Shown here: in pieces, positions 1-8,043 of the stretch
Layout of the letters: the number at the start of each line of letters is the position of its first letter
Position numbering within the stretch: the first letter of the stretch is position 1
Source: Flavobacteriaceae bacterium
Lineage (GTDB): Bacteria; Bacteroidota; Bacteroidia; Flavobacteriales; Flavobacteriaceae
DNA: 64,000 bases
Direction of reading: 5' to 3'
Assembly (NCBI GenBank): GCA_018401115.1
Contig: JAGYKX010000005.1
Span: forward strand, 1,116,001-1,180,000
The notes under the pieces: model-generated
Seen by the model: the letters and a program-made list of their open reading frames with translations, nothing else
The model's database searches: none
Told to the model about the DNA's origin: nothing
Made by a program: the position numbers and the translations under genes

Positions 1-207
1 GGTGTCGGCTTTGAACTCAATCAAATTGTAAAACCCGGTAGACTTGTGTTGGATCATGTAAGCCAACTTTTTAAGTCCCCATTTTTCACTGTTGATGATT
101 TCAGCTCCATTACTTGTAAGGAGTTGTTCGTACTGGCCGACAGCATCCTTCATCTGATCGTCAGACAAAACGGGATTTAAAATGAATACTGTCTCGTAAT
201 TTTTCAT
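1..207 (-). CDS. rpsF: 30S ribosomal protein S6, 5' part
   Basis: The reverse strand encodes [20 protein letters not shown] and then a region with [24 protein letters not shown], the N-terminal half of ribosomal protein S6, a small-subunit protein that binds 16S rRNA together with S18. Only the first 69 codons lie in the window; the gene continues past position 1, where rpsR and rplI would usually follow. A TACCTTTG element about 27 nt upstream suggests that this is the first gene of its operon. Confidence 0.95.
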   Translation of the reverse strand, partial: MKNYETVFILNPVLSDDQMKDAVGQYEQLLTSNGAEIINSEKWGLKKLAYMIQHKSTGFYNLIEFKADT

Positions 208-233
208 TGGGTAATTTTTTTTTTTTGAGCCTG

Positions 234-241
234 CAAAGGTA
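234..241 (-). promoter_or_regulatory. candidate -7 element for rpsF
   Basis: TACCTTTG on the minus strand matches the Bacteroidota -7 consensus TAnnTTTG and lies 26 nt before the rpsF start codon. No clear TTG -33 element is seen at the usual distance, so the call rests on the -7 element and its position only. Confidence 0.45.
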
Positions 242-335
242 AGTACTTAGATTTAAAAAAGCTATAGGCTTTGCATTATTCTTGACGCCAATATTGTTCG
301 TCAAGAATGTTAAACTTGGTTTGACTTTCAACCAA

Positions 336-488
336 CTAATGATTCAGCTCCAAAAACTCCCTAAAATTATTGCGGTCAACCGTTTTAACCTTGGTTTGAT
401 AGGCTTTCTCAAAGGCTGGAGGTGTAAAGTATTTGGCCTGTCAGATAATCGATGTGACGCGTTGAATCAGTTTGGTGAATACGTTCAT
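336..488 (-). pseudogene. possible remnant of a coding region
   Basis: One minus-strand frame reads MNVFTKLIQRVTSII, a TGA stop, then 34 residues with protein-like composition (KYFTPPAFEKAYQTKVKTVD, then RNNFREFLELNH) up to a TAG. The part after the internal stop looks like the C-terminal tail of a real protein, but the family was not recognised. It could be a decayed gene or chance. Confidence 0.22.
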
Positions 489-624
489 CAATTATTACTC
501 CTTACCTTAAAATAGGAGCAAGAAATGCCTGCATAACCCGGCCCACTTAATGGTCTTGGCTGATGCTTGCGATCTTTAATCCCTTTCTTTTATGAGACAA
601 AAAGAGATGGTTCTTGAATCTCTA

Positions 625-1266
625 CTAGATTTGACCAATCTTTATCAACACCTCAGAATCAATCACATGTTCGCCTTCGAATGTGTGCACTTGGGGTTGT
701 ACACTGATTTTTTCGGCTATGCTTTGTTGTTCTTGAATGCGCTTTTCCGTGAGGAAAGGGTCTTGTTTGCCGTAAACCAAAAAGCACGGCTTATCGGATA
801 ATCGTTTGCGACTTTCCAAAGGGGGTAAATCGGGCGGAAAAATACCTGCCCAAAGTACAAGTTTATGAAACTCCAAAGGCGTTTGAGTAGCAAACCTCGA
901 AATGGTGGCAGCGCCCTGAGAAAAACCCAATAAAGTAACTTTAGCATTTGCATTCATTTGGCTCTTTACCTGATTGAAAACAGCAGAGAGGTAGGTCAAA
1001 TAGTTCTCGATATCAGTTTGACGGTCTTCTTTTGTCATCCATGTGGCGCCCACGCGACCTGAAAAGCCTTGCAGGTAATAACGAAAGAGCCCTTCCGGAG
1101 CTACAATAAATCGTTTACCATTGTCTAATGGCTTAAACTTTCGAATAAAGTACTTGGCCAATTGGCCTTGGCCATGGCACACAAACCACAGTTCTTCCGC
1201 ATGCTCGGGTGCTGCGCCTAGGGTTTCATAACGTGCCTGAAATTGAAAGTCAATGTGGTGCTCCAT
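625..1266 (-). CDS. alpha/beta hydrolase, phospholipase/carboxylesterase type
   Basis: This 213-residue protein has the alpha/beta hydrolase layout. An oxyanion-hole stretch ELWFVCHGQGQ lies near residue 26 and the nucleophile elbow GFSQGAA near residue 115. The acid GKQDPF lies near residue 167 and the catalytic His in GEHVID near residue 199. No signal peptide is visible, so it is probably cytoplasmic. The family hydrolyses carboxylic or thioester bonds of small substrates; the substrate here cannot be told. It lies 11 nt downstream of cdd on the same strand and may be co-transcribed. Confidence 0.8.
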   Translation of the reverse strand: MEHHIDFQFQARYETLGAAPEHAEELWFVCHGQGQLAKYFIRKFKPLDNGKRFIVAPEGLFRYYLQGFSGRVGATWMTKEDRQTDIENYLTYLSAVFNQVKSQMNANAKVTLLGFSQGAATISRFATQTPLEFHKLVLWAGIFPPDLPPLESRKRLSDKPCFLVYGKQDPFLTEKRIQEQQSIAEKISVQPQVHTFEGEHVIDSEVLIKIGQI

Positions 1267-1277
1267 GAAAGCTGTGA

Positions 1278-1751
1278 TTAAAATGAGAATTGAAAAGGGA
1301 GCAGGTTCGCAACAGATGCTGAATGGTAAACTGTAGTTCCATCGACTAAATAAAGTTCAATTTTCTGTTGTTGTTGCTTTTCATATTCGCTCATCACTTG
1401 TCTGCAACTTCCACAAGGGGTGGCTAATTGAAAGCTTGGCTGGTCGCGCTGACGAGCTACAATTGCCACCTGAGTAATCGCCTGGTGTGGGTAATCTGAC
1501 TTCGCAGCAAAAAAGGCGACTCGTTCCGCACAGAGCCCAGATGGGTAAGCAATATTTTCTTGATTGGTGCCCGTATAGATTGCTCCGCTCTCCAGTTTAA
1601 TTGCCGTGCCGACCAAAAAGTTAGAGTAAGGGGCATATGCCCTTTCTGTGGCTTTCTGAGCCTTATCGATTAGCCTTAAGGTATTTTCATCCAAATCGGA
1701 CCAATCAAATTGGTTAAGCTGCGTATTGATAATAATTTTCTTTTTTGTCAT
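1278..1751 (-). CDS. cdd: cytidine deaminase
   Basis: Cytidine deaminase converts cytidine and deoxycytidine to uridine and deoxyuridine in pyrimidine salvage. The 157-residue protein carries the zinc and catalytic motif CAERVAFFAA (Cys ligand plus catalytic Glu, about residues 75-84). The two-cysteine motif PCGSCRQ lies about 40 residues later. SNFLVGTAI and the N-terminal AYAPYSNF substrate-binding stretch are also present. Length and motifs fit the homotetrameric or dimeric short form. The esterase gene follows it closely. Confidence 0.93.
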   Translation of the reverse strand: MTKKKIIINTQLNQFDWSDLDENTLRLIDKAQKATERAYAPYSNFLVGTAIKLESGAIYTGTNQENIAYPSGLCAERVAFFAAKSDYPHQAITQVAIVARQRDQPSFQLATPCGSCRQVMSEYEKQQQQKIELYLVDGTTVYHSASVANLLPFQFSF

Positions 1752-1925
1752 GCCTTAGCCTTTCCAAAAACCTTCCTAACGCGTACAAGGTAATCATTTA
1801 TATATTGAGGAGGGCAAAAATCAAAAAGGTCTGAAGCATGCAGTTATTTTTGCCCATAAAATCAGAATAATGCCTGATTGATTTGAATTCCTTTTCAATT
1901 TCCCCTAATTAGGATTTGTAAGTTA

Positions 1926-3275
1926 ATGGCTATGGAAAAAATACTAGTTCTTGGAGCGGGAAGATCTGCCGGCTCTCTCATTAAATATTTGTTGGAAGAG
2001 GGCAAAGCGGCTGATTGGCAAATTACGGTAGCCGATTACGCTTTGCAGTTGGCAGAAGAGAAGGTTCAAGGCAGCCACATTGCAACTGCAGTGGCTTTTA
2101 ATATCAATGATGAAGCCCAAAGAACAGCACTCATCTATGCACATGATGTTGTGGTAAGCATGCTTCCGGCTAAATTTCATCCTATGGTGGCCGGACTTTG
2201 TTTGCAAGCTGGAAAGCATCTTTTCACCGCTTCTTATGTGTCTGACGATATGCGGGTCTTAGATGAAGCCGCAAAGAAAAAAGGCTTACTCTTCCTCAAT
2301 GAATGTGGTCTCGATCCGGGCATAGACCACATGTCGGCCATGAAAGTAATAGATCATATCCGTAAAGATAAAGGCTTGGATTTATATGCTTTTGAGTCCT
2401 TTACAGGTGGTCTGTTGGCACCCGATCCAAACGATGATAACCCATGGCAATACGGGTTTACCTGGAATCCTCGAAATGTTGTTTTAGCCGGACAAGGAAC
2501 GGTTAAATTCATACAAGAAGGAAAGTATAAGTATATTCCTTACCATCGATTATTTAGGCGGCACGAGATGATTCATATACCTGGTCATGGTTACTTTGAA
2601 GGCTATGCCAACCGCGATTCTCTCAAGTATATGGATGTTTATGCCCTACATAACATCCAAACGCTCTTTCGTGGCACATTGAGAAGACCAGGTTTCACCA
2701 AAGCTTGGGATGTATTTGTGCAATTGGGTGCCACCGACGATACTTATGAAATGGAGGGGGTACCGGAAATGACCCACCGACAATTTATCAACTCCTTTCT
2801 ATCCTACAACCCAACTGATTCTGTTGAGCTGAAATTGGCCCATTATTTGGGATTAGATAGAGAAGGACCTGAAATACATGCCTTACAATGGTTAGGCTTA
2901 TTTGAAGAAGAACCGGTAGGTCTTATGAAGGGAACTCCGGCTCAGGTTTTGGAGCAAATCTTGAAGAAGAAGTGGACCATTTCTGCTGATCGAAAAGATC
3001 AAATTGTGATGTGGCATTTATTTGATTACAAAGAAAACGGCAAGATGAAACGCATACGGGCTGCCATGGTAGCTACCGGAGAAAGTGCATCGCAGTCTGC
3101 CATGTCAAAAACCGTGGGTTTGCCTTTAGGCATAGCCATTAAGCGCTTTCTTAATGGAGAAATAGTAAGCAGAGGGGTGCAAATCCCAATCCTTCCCGAA
3201 TTTTATCAACCTATTTTGGACGAACTGCAAACGCAGGGTTTTCAGTTCATTGAAGAGGAAATTGAACTTGATTAA
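1926..3275 (+). CDS. saccharopine dehydrogenase-like NAD(P) enzyme
   Basis: The protein of about 449 residues begins with a Rossmann fold (KILVLGAGRSAGSLIKYL), continues with VVSMLPAKFHP and LFLNECGLDPGIDHMSAMK, and has the saccharopine dehydrogenase C-terminal domain (ESFTGGLLAPDPNDDNPWQY). This matches LYS9-type saccharopine reductases, which act in lysine metabolism through an alpha-aminoadipate semialdehyde/glutamate adduct. The start may be the ATG at 1926 or the one at 1932; MEKILVLGAG at 1932 fits the family start better. No partner lysine gene is nearby, so the physiological direction is uncertain. The VLRF1-like gene follows after 20 nt. Confidence 0.85.
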   Translation: MAMEKILVLGAGRSAGSLIKYLLEEGKAADWQITVADYALQLAEEKVQGSHIATAVAFNINDEAQRTALIYAHDVVVSMLPAKFHPMVAGLCLQAGKHLFTASYVSDDMRVLDEAAKKKGLLFLNECGLDPGIDHMSAMKVIDHIRKDKGLDLYAFESFTGGLLAPDPNDDNPWQYGFTWNPRNVVLAGQGTVKFIQEGKYKYIPYHRLFRRHEMIHIPGHGYFEGYANRDSLKYMDVYALHNIQTLFRGTLRRPGFTKAWDVFVQLGATDDTYEMEGVPEMTHRQFINSFLSYNPTDSVELKLAHYLGLDREGPEIHALQWLGLFEEEPVGLMKGTPAQVLEQILKKKWTISADRKDQIVMWHLFDYKENGKMKRIRAAMVATGESASQSAMSKTVGLPLGIAIKRFLNGEIVSRGVQIPILPEFYQPILDELQTQGFQFIEEEIELD

Positions 3276-3295
3276 AATTCATTTGGTATAGAATT

Positions 3296-3982
3296 ATGCA
3301 CGGACACAGTATTTTCCTTTCGGCTGAGCAATCCGTCAGTTGGATGCAAACATGGGAGCTAAAGGGTTATCGCTTCGCCTATGATATGGAGAAGCATCGA
3401 TTGCTTTGGCAGATAGAGGAGCATGAAGTGGTTCATCGTTTGCCACTCACATTGTTCGTAGATGCCAAGGGTATTTTGGTTCCTGATAAAGAGGTCAATT
3501 ACCTGATGGTGTTAGTGCAATCTGGTAGTGCTTCATTGGGCGTTTTTCAGGGAAGTAAGTGTTTAGAGCATAAGGTTTTTACTTCATACATGGTGCGAAA
3601 AAAGCAGGGAAAAAGTCAGATCAAACACCTAAAAACCAAAGGTAAATCGAGGGCAGGTTCAAGGGTGCGTTTGGCCAGTGGGCAGGCCTTTTTCGAAAAC
3701 ATTAATGAACGTCTGCAAAGGCATTTTGAAAATTATCAAGTTGATCGCATTGCTTTCAGCTGTTCTAAAATTCTAATGCCCCATTTATTCAATGCCAAAA
3801 CACCCACACCTTTTGAAAAGGATGACGATCGTATTTTTCGAATCCCCAAGCATTTGCATCAGCCGAATTTTGAGGTGATGATGAAGTTACAACGATTTTT
3901 AGAAAAAGGGGAAATTATTTTCACATCAGATCAATATGCTTTATTCAAAGATCGCTTAGAAGGATTTTCTCTCATAAATTGA
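3296..3982 (+). CDS. Vms1-like release factor (VLRF1 domain) protein
   Basis: This 228-residue protein resembles the VLRF1 catalytic domain of eukaryotic Vms1/ANKZF1, a peptidyl-tRNA hydrolase or nuclease that releases stalled nascent chains from 60S ribosomes. The match rests on the run FTSYMVRKKQGKSQIKHL (about residues 97-114), followed by KGKSRAGSRVRLASGQAF and FFENINERLQRHF. This mirrors the Vms1 order TVRRxQGxxQ, SAGxxLRR, E..L..D...LL. The GKSQ motif keeps the glutamine that is catalytic in the family. The zinc finger, ankyrin and VIM parts of Vms1 are absent. A bacteroidete branch of the superfamily is known from comparative work; ribosome rescue here is inference. Confidence 0.65.
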   Translation: MHGHSIFLSAEQSVSWMQTWELKGYRFAYDMEKHRLLWQIEEHEVVHRLPLTLFVDAKGILVPDKEVNYLMVLVQSGSASLGVFQGSKCLEHKVFTSYMVRKKQGKSQIKHLKTKGKSRAGSRVRLASGQAFFENINERLQRHFENYQVDRIAFSCSKILMPHLFNAKTPTPFEKDDDRIFRIPKHLHQPNFEVMMKLQRFLEKGEIIFTSDQYALFKDRLEGFSLIN

Positions 3983-4729
3983 TTATTTGTGATGGTCGGC
4001 AGCATAGCAGGCCGCACCAATAATGCCAGAGTGATTTTGTTTTTCACTTACCAGATAATCCGTTTTGATGGTGATCTGTGCGCGGTACTTGTGGATGTGT
4101 TTGCTGACTCCACCACCTAAAATGATAAAGTCTGGGTTAACAATGCGTTCAATGTGTTTAAGGAATTTATTGAGCCGCTCACCCCATTTTTCAAAGCTCA
4201 AGTCTTCTCTTTTTCGCGCAGAATCAGCCGCATAAAGCTCAATTTTTTTACCATTTTTATGAAATAAATGCCCCAGTTCAAAATTGGGGATCAAATGTCC
4301 GTCATAAAATAAACCACTGCCCAATCCGGTACCTATGGTTACCATTAGTAATGTACCCGCTTGATGCCTTCCTGCTCCATGGCGTACTTCTGCCAGACCG
4401 GCCGCATCTGCATCGTTTATGATATTAAAGGTATTTTCTTCGCAAAAGTCGCAAAATAGATCGTCAATTTGGATGCCTTTCCAACTGGCGTCGAGGTTAC
4501 TACTGTACTTGGCTTTACCATTTACTACAACAGTTGGGAAGGCAACACCTATGTTATCTTTCCACTCAAAATGTTCTTGTATTGCTCTAACTGCTTTGGC
4601 AATATCCTGGGGTTTACGGCCTTCTGGCGTAGGGATGCGAAAACGTTCTGTTTTTAAAAGTCCTTTTTGCGTGTCTACTATAGCTCCTTTGATACCGCTA
4701 CCTCCAATGTCGATGCCTAGAATGTCCAT
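3983..4729 (-). CDS. ppgK: polyphosphate glucokinase, ROK family
   Basis: Polyphosphate glucokinase phosphorylates glucose using inorganic polyphosphate (and often ATP). The 248-residue protein has the phosphate-binding motif DIGGSGIKGAIVD at residues 6-18 and GVAFPTVVVNG in the middle. NDADAAGLAEVRHGAG contains the catalytic Asp, and LLMVTIGTGLGSGLFYDG and PNFELGHL follow. The PNxELGHL and SSNLDASW signatures are typical of PPGK rather than general ROK sugar kinases. It ends one base after the stop of the convergent VLRF1 gene. Confidence 0.88.
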   Translation of the reverse strand: MDILGIDIGGSGIKGAIVDTQKGLLKTERFRIPTPEGRKPQDIAKAVRAIQEHFEWKDNIGVAFPTVVVNGKAKYSSNLDASWKGIQIDDLFCDFCEENTFNIINDADAAGLAEVRHGAGRHQAGTLLMVTIGTGLGSGLFYDGHLIPNFELGHLFHKNGKKIELYAADSARKREDLSFEKWGERLNKFLKHIERIVNPDFIILGGGVSKHIHKYRAQITIKTDYLVSEKQNHSGIIGAACYAADHHK

Positions 4730-4802
4730 TAAAAATGATTTGATGCAATCTATACCTTTCTATTACTGTTTGCAAGAATAATGTCTTGCAACAAAAAAAC
4801 TG

Positions 4803-5504
4803 CTACAATTTTAAATAGTAGGGTTGCATCAAACGGGTAAAGTCAGTGGTATAATCATCATCACTTCGAATGCATAGCAAGCGATGTTTAGTTGCCACTT
4901 TTTCCCTACTAAAGGCCTTAATGATTCGAAAAATAGGCGATTTGTTCTCATTATGGATGTCGACTTGTTGTTTGACATGGAAGGATTGTATCTGGGTTGA
5001 TTTTGTGAAAAGATTCATTTCATGCTCTGGAAGCATCACCCAGAAGGTGCCATTAGGGTTCAACAAACGAATGATAGATGTCGCCAGTGTATCTAAAGTT
5101 AGACTTTCCTGAAACATAGCTTGGTTCTTTGCATCGGATTTTCCTTTCATTCGATGCCCGAAAAATGGGGGGTTACAGATGATGAGATCAAAACCTTTTT
5201 CAGGTTGAAACTTCATTACATCAACTTCAATCACTTGTAATTGATTTGCCCATGGTGCATTTTGAAAATTTATTTTGGCTTGACGGCAAGCGTCTGGATT
5301 CTTTTCGATTCCCGTAATGGGGATGCCTGACTTTTGAGCAAGCATTAGAGCAAGTAAACCTGTTCCCGTACCTATGTCTAAAGCATTTTTTGATCTTTCC
5401 GGATCAATGACTGCACCAAACAGGCAGGCATCTGTGGTAACTTTCATTCCACAGGAATCTTGCCAAATTGTAAACTCTTTGAATTTGAAATAAGGGTTGG
5501 GCAT
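4803..5504 (-). CDS. trmN6: tRNA1(Val) A37 N6-methyltransferase
   Basis: The 233-residue class I SAM methyltransferase has ALDIGTGTGLLALML (motif I, about residue 42) and LIICNPPFFGHRMKGK (NPPF motif IV for N6-adenine methylation, about residue 108). The N-terminal FKEFTIWQDSCGMKVTTDA is typical of the YfiC/TrmN6 family, which methylates A37 of tRNA-Val. It lies 5 nt after rnhA, so marC, rnhA and trmN6 are probably one transcript. Confidence 0.88.
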   Translation of the reverse strand: MPNPYFKFKEFTIWQDSCGMKVTTDACLFGAVIDPERSKNALDIGTGTGLLALMLAQKSGIPITGIEKNPDACRQAKINFQNAPWANQLQVIEVDVMKFQPEKGFDLIICNPPFFGHRMKGKSDAKNQAMFQESLTLDTLATSIIRLLNPNGTFWVMLPEHEMNLFTKSTQIQSFHVKQQVDIHNENKSPIFRIIKAFSREKVATKHRLLCIRSDDDYTTDFTRLMQPYYLKL

Positions 5505-5509
5505 GGATT

Positions 5510-5968
5510 TTAACTATATAGGCCGGATTCAAATCCTTTGTCGATCAGTAGCTTTTGGCCTTCAGCAGCTTCTACGGCTAGCGCATCGCAGCGTTCATTT
5601 TCTTCTACACCGGCATGGCCTTTGACCCATTGAAATTTAACTTGGTGGTGTTTGTATACCGTGGTAAATCTTAGCCAAAGATCTTTGTTTTTTTTGCCTT
5701 TAAAATCTTTTTTGATCCACCCCCATAACCAACCTTTTTCCACGGAATCTATCACATATTTAGAGTCTGAAAAGATAGTTACCGGTGCATTGGATGCTTT
5801 TATGGCTTCTAATCCTATGATCACAGCCAACAATTCCATGCGGTTATTAGTGGTTTTCCGAAATCCTTCGGAAAGCTCTTTCCTGTGTTCTTTGTACTTC
5901 ATTACCACGCCATAGCCTCCAGGTCCTGGATTTCCGCGCGAAGAGCCATCTGTGTAGATTGTAATCAT
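5510..5968 (-). CDS. rnhA: ribonuclease HI
   Basis: RNase HI cleaves RNA in RNA-DNA hybrids. Starting at MITIYTDGSSRGNPGPGGYG the protein has 152 residues. It carries the DEDD catalytic set: Asp in YTDGS, Glu in NNRMELLAV, Asp in FSDSKYVID and Asp in NERCDALA. I chose the ATG at 5968 because it overlaps the marC stop in an ATGA arrangement and gives the family's normal N-terminus. The longer frame to 6079 would add 37 residues that belong to marC sequence. Confidence 0.94.
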   Translation of the reverse strand: MITIYTDGSSRGNPGPGGYGVVMKYKEHRKELSEGFRKTTNNRMELLAVIIGLEAIKASNAPVTIFSDSKYVIDSVEKGWLWGWIKKDFKGKKNKDLWLRFTTVYKHHQVKFQWVKGHAGVEENERCDALAVEAAEGQKLLIDKGFESGLYS

Positions 5969-6537
5969 AAGTTGATGATATTGTCTTTGAATAGTTTGAT
6001 GGAGATGGATAAAAGAATGATTCCGAAAATCTTTTGTAACACGCTTATGCCGCCAGGCCCAATTTTTCTTTCCAGCCAATTGGTAGATTTGAGAACAGCA
6101 TAGACAAAAACGAGATTGACAATAATGCCTACTAGAATATTAGCTTCCTCATACTCGGCCTTTAGCGAGATAATGGTGGTGAGCGTACCTGCACCGGCTA
6201 TTAAGGGAAAAGCAATGGGTACAACAGAAGTGCTTTTTGCTTCTGATGGGTCGTTTTTAAAAAAGTTATGCCCCAAAATCATCTCCATACCAATGATGAA
6301 CATAATAATAGATCCTGCAATGGCAAAGGAACCCACATCGATGCCAAAAAGCTTTAAAAGATTGTCTCCTAAAAAAAGAAATAGAATCATAATGACAGCC
6401 GAGACCAAGGTGGCCTTGCCTGATTGAACATGCCCTACTTTTTTACGAAGATTGACGATAATGGGTATGGAGCCTAAGATGTCAATGACAGAAAACAGAA
6501 TGAGCGTAACAGAGATGATTTGAGTTAGATTGAACAT
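5965..6537 (-). CDS. MarC family membrane protein
   Basis: The 190-residue protein has about six hydrophobic helices and the MarC/UPF0056 signatures FSVIDILGSIPIIVNL near the N-terminus, GMEMILGHNFF in the middle and IAFPLIAGAGTLTTIISL after it. The family is inner-membrane and of unsettled function; the early link to multiple antibiotic resistance was not upheld. The stop overlaps the rnhA start by 4 nt, which indicates translational coupling. Confidence 0.88.
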   Translation of the reverse strand: MFNLTQIISVTLILFSVIDILGSIPIIVNLRKKVGHVQSGKATLVSAVIMILFLFLGDNLLKLFGIDVGSFAIAGSIIMFIIGMEMILGHNFFKNDPSEAKSTSVVPIAFPLIAGAGTLTTIISLKAEYEEANILVGIIVNLVFVYAVLKSTNWLERKIGPGGISVLQKIFGIILLSISIKLFKDNIINL

Positions 6538-6620
6538 GCTTAAAAAATTTCCATAAAGTTAGGAAAGCCCCAATTCACAAAAGGTGTGAAACAGAAAAAA
6601 GAACAGAATATTTTAGGTCT

Positions 6621-7046
6621 TCAAAAAGAAGTTTTCATGAAATAGTTTAAAGCCATATCGTATCCTTTCAGACCAAAACCAGTCAACATGCCAACGCAAT
6701 GTGATGTGATCAAACTGACATGTCTATACTCCTCTCGTGCGTGAATATTGGAAATGTGTACTTCAACAACAGGAGTAGAAATAGCAGCTACTGCATCAGA
6801 AATAGCAATGGATGTGTGCGTGTAGGCCGCAGCATTCAAGATAATTCCATCATAAGAAAAACCTACCTGTTGAAGTTGATTAACGAGCTCTCCTTCAACA
6901 TTGCTTTGGAAATAAGACAGTTCCATGTTTGGGTAGTTAATCTTTAATTCTTCAAAATAACTTTCAAAGGATTGATGACCATAAATGTCTGTTTCTCGTT
7001 TGCCAAGTAAATTTAAATTAGGGCCATTGATGATGATGACTTTCAT
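6621..7046 (-). CDS. aroQ: 3-dehydroquinate dehydratase, type II
   Basis: Type II dehydroquinase catalyses the third step of the shikimate pathway. The 141-residue length is normal for this dodecameric enzyme. NGPNLNLLGKRE (residues 7-18) carries the family signature and SNVEGELV follows. NAAAYTHTSIAISDAV is the substrate loop and EVHISNIHAREEYRH contains the catalytic His. It is separate from the other aro genes at 38.6-43.8 kb. Its promoter has both Bacteroidota elements and places the predicted transcript start almost at the ATG. Confidence 0.95.
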   Translation of the reverse strand: MKVIIINGPNLNLLGKRETDIYGHQSFESYFEELKINYPNMELSYFQSNVEGELVNQLQQVGFSYDGIILNAAAYTHTSIAISDAVAAISTPVVEVHISNIHAREEYRHVSLITSHCVGMLTGFGLKGYDMALNYFMKTSF

Positions 7047-7051
7047 AGGAT

Positions 7052-7084
7052 CAAAACTAACATATTCTTGGATAGAAGTGCAAA
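7052..7084 (-). promoter_or_regulatory. Bacteroidota-type promoter of aroQ
   Basis: On the minus strand a TTTG (7084-7081) is followed after 21 nt by TAGTTTTG (7059-7052), matching the -33 TTG and -7 TAnnTTTG consensus at an accepted spacing. Only five bases separate the -7 element from the aroQ ATG, so the transcript may be leaderless or nearly so. Confidence 0.6.
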
Positions 7085-7137
7085 GCGGAAGATTCTATTT
7101 CAATCAGGTATTTAAATACTCAAGTTTTTAGCTATCA

Positions 7138-8043
7138 TTGGGTATGTCTTGGGATATTTACATTCAGGAGTTTGAAAACCACTTGAAACTTGAGCGCTCC
7201 TTGAGTGCCAACTCCGTGGATGCCTACGGGAGCGATATTTCTAAATTACAGCAGTTTCTTAGCATGAAAAAAGAGCCTGTAATTCCACAAAGGGTTGTTT
7301 TGCAAGACCTACAAGATTTTTTAGTCTATTTAAACGATTTGGGACTGAGTGCCTTTTCTCAAGCACGAATCATTTCCGGCGTTAAAAGTTTTTTTCGTTT
7401 TTTGGTGTATGAGGGTGAATTGAAGGAAGATCCGACAGATTTATTGGAAGCACCTAAATTAGGACGAAAGCTACCAGATACACTCAGCGTACACGAAATA
7501 GATCAATTATTTGCTGTCATCGATCATTCCACTCCTGAAGGTATGCGAAACAGGGCCATGCTGGAGACTCTTTACAGTTCAGGCCTCCGTGTTTCTGAAC
7601 TAATTGGTCTAAAAATCTCCAATATTCACTTTGATGTGGGTTTTTTAAGGGTATTTGGAAAAGGTAATAAGGAACGATTGGTCCCTTTGGGAAAAGAAGC
7701 CATGAAGTACCTTAGGATGTATCAAGAAGAGGTGCGAGTTCACATAGATATTCAATCCGGACACGAGGGTGTTATGTTTTTGAACCGCAGAGGAAAGCAA
7801 CTCACTAGGCAAATGGTTTTTACAGTGATCAAAACGCTGGCAAAAAAAGCTGGCAGTCACAAAACAATCAGTCCTCACACTTTTCGGCACTCTTTTGCCA
7901 CCCATTTAATTGAAGGAGGTGCAGACCTTCGAGCGGTTCAGGAAATGCTTGGTCACGAATCTATTACAACCACAGAAATTTACACACATCTAGACCGTGA
8001 TTACCTCAAACAAGTCATCAAAGACTTTCACCCCCGTAGTTAA
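7138..8043 (+). CDS. xerD: tyrosine recombinase XerD
   Basis: XerD resolves chromosome dimers at dif together with XerC. The protein of about 300 residues has the N-terminal SAM-like DNA-binding domain (FENHLKLERSLSANSVDAY) and a C-terminal catalytic domain with all six residues: Arg in SSGLRVSELIGL, Lys in GKGNKERLVPLG, HxxR in HTFRHSFATHL, His in LGHESITTTEIY, and Tyr in IYTHLDRDYL. The start could be 7138 or the ATG at 7144 (MSWDIYIQ). No integron or element borders are nearby, so it is taken as the housekeeping XerD. It overlaps corA convergently by 4 nt. Confidence 0.9.
   Translation: MGMSWDIYIQEFENHLKLERSLSANSVDAYGSDISKLQQFLSMKKEPVIPQRVVLQDLQDFLVYLNDLGLSAFSQARIISGVKSFFRFLVYEGELKEDPTDLLEAPKLGRKLPDTLSVHEIDQLFAVIDHSTPEGMRNRAMLETLYSSGLRVSELIGLKISNIHFDVGFLRVFGKGNKERLVPLGKEAMKYLRMYQEEVRVHIDIQSGHEGVMFLNRRGKQLTRQMVFTVIKTLAKKAGSHKTISPHTFRHSFATHLIEGGADLRAVQEMLGHESITTTEIYTHLDRDYLKQVIKDFHPRS

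Larger units (their letters stand above)
208..624. other. intergenic region without an intact gene
   Basis: This 417-nt stretch separates rpsF from the convergently placed esterase gene. Short frames on either strand do not look like conserved proteins. It contains the rpsF promoter region and a possible minus-strand gene remnant at 336-488. No tRNA or other structured RNA was recognised. Confidence 0.5.

Noticed and set aside
282-515. 77-residue forward frame near rpsF
   Set aside because: Its codon texture is poor, and the opposite strand carries the more protein-like remnant.
5969-6079. Longer N-terminus for ribonuclease HI
   Set aside because: The extra 37 residues are marC sequence in another frame. 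The ATG at 5968 gives the standard start and an ATGA overlap.
7138-8043. Integrase of a mobile element
   Set aside because: The protein matches housekeeping XerD, and no element borders, att sites or cargo genes flank it.
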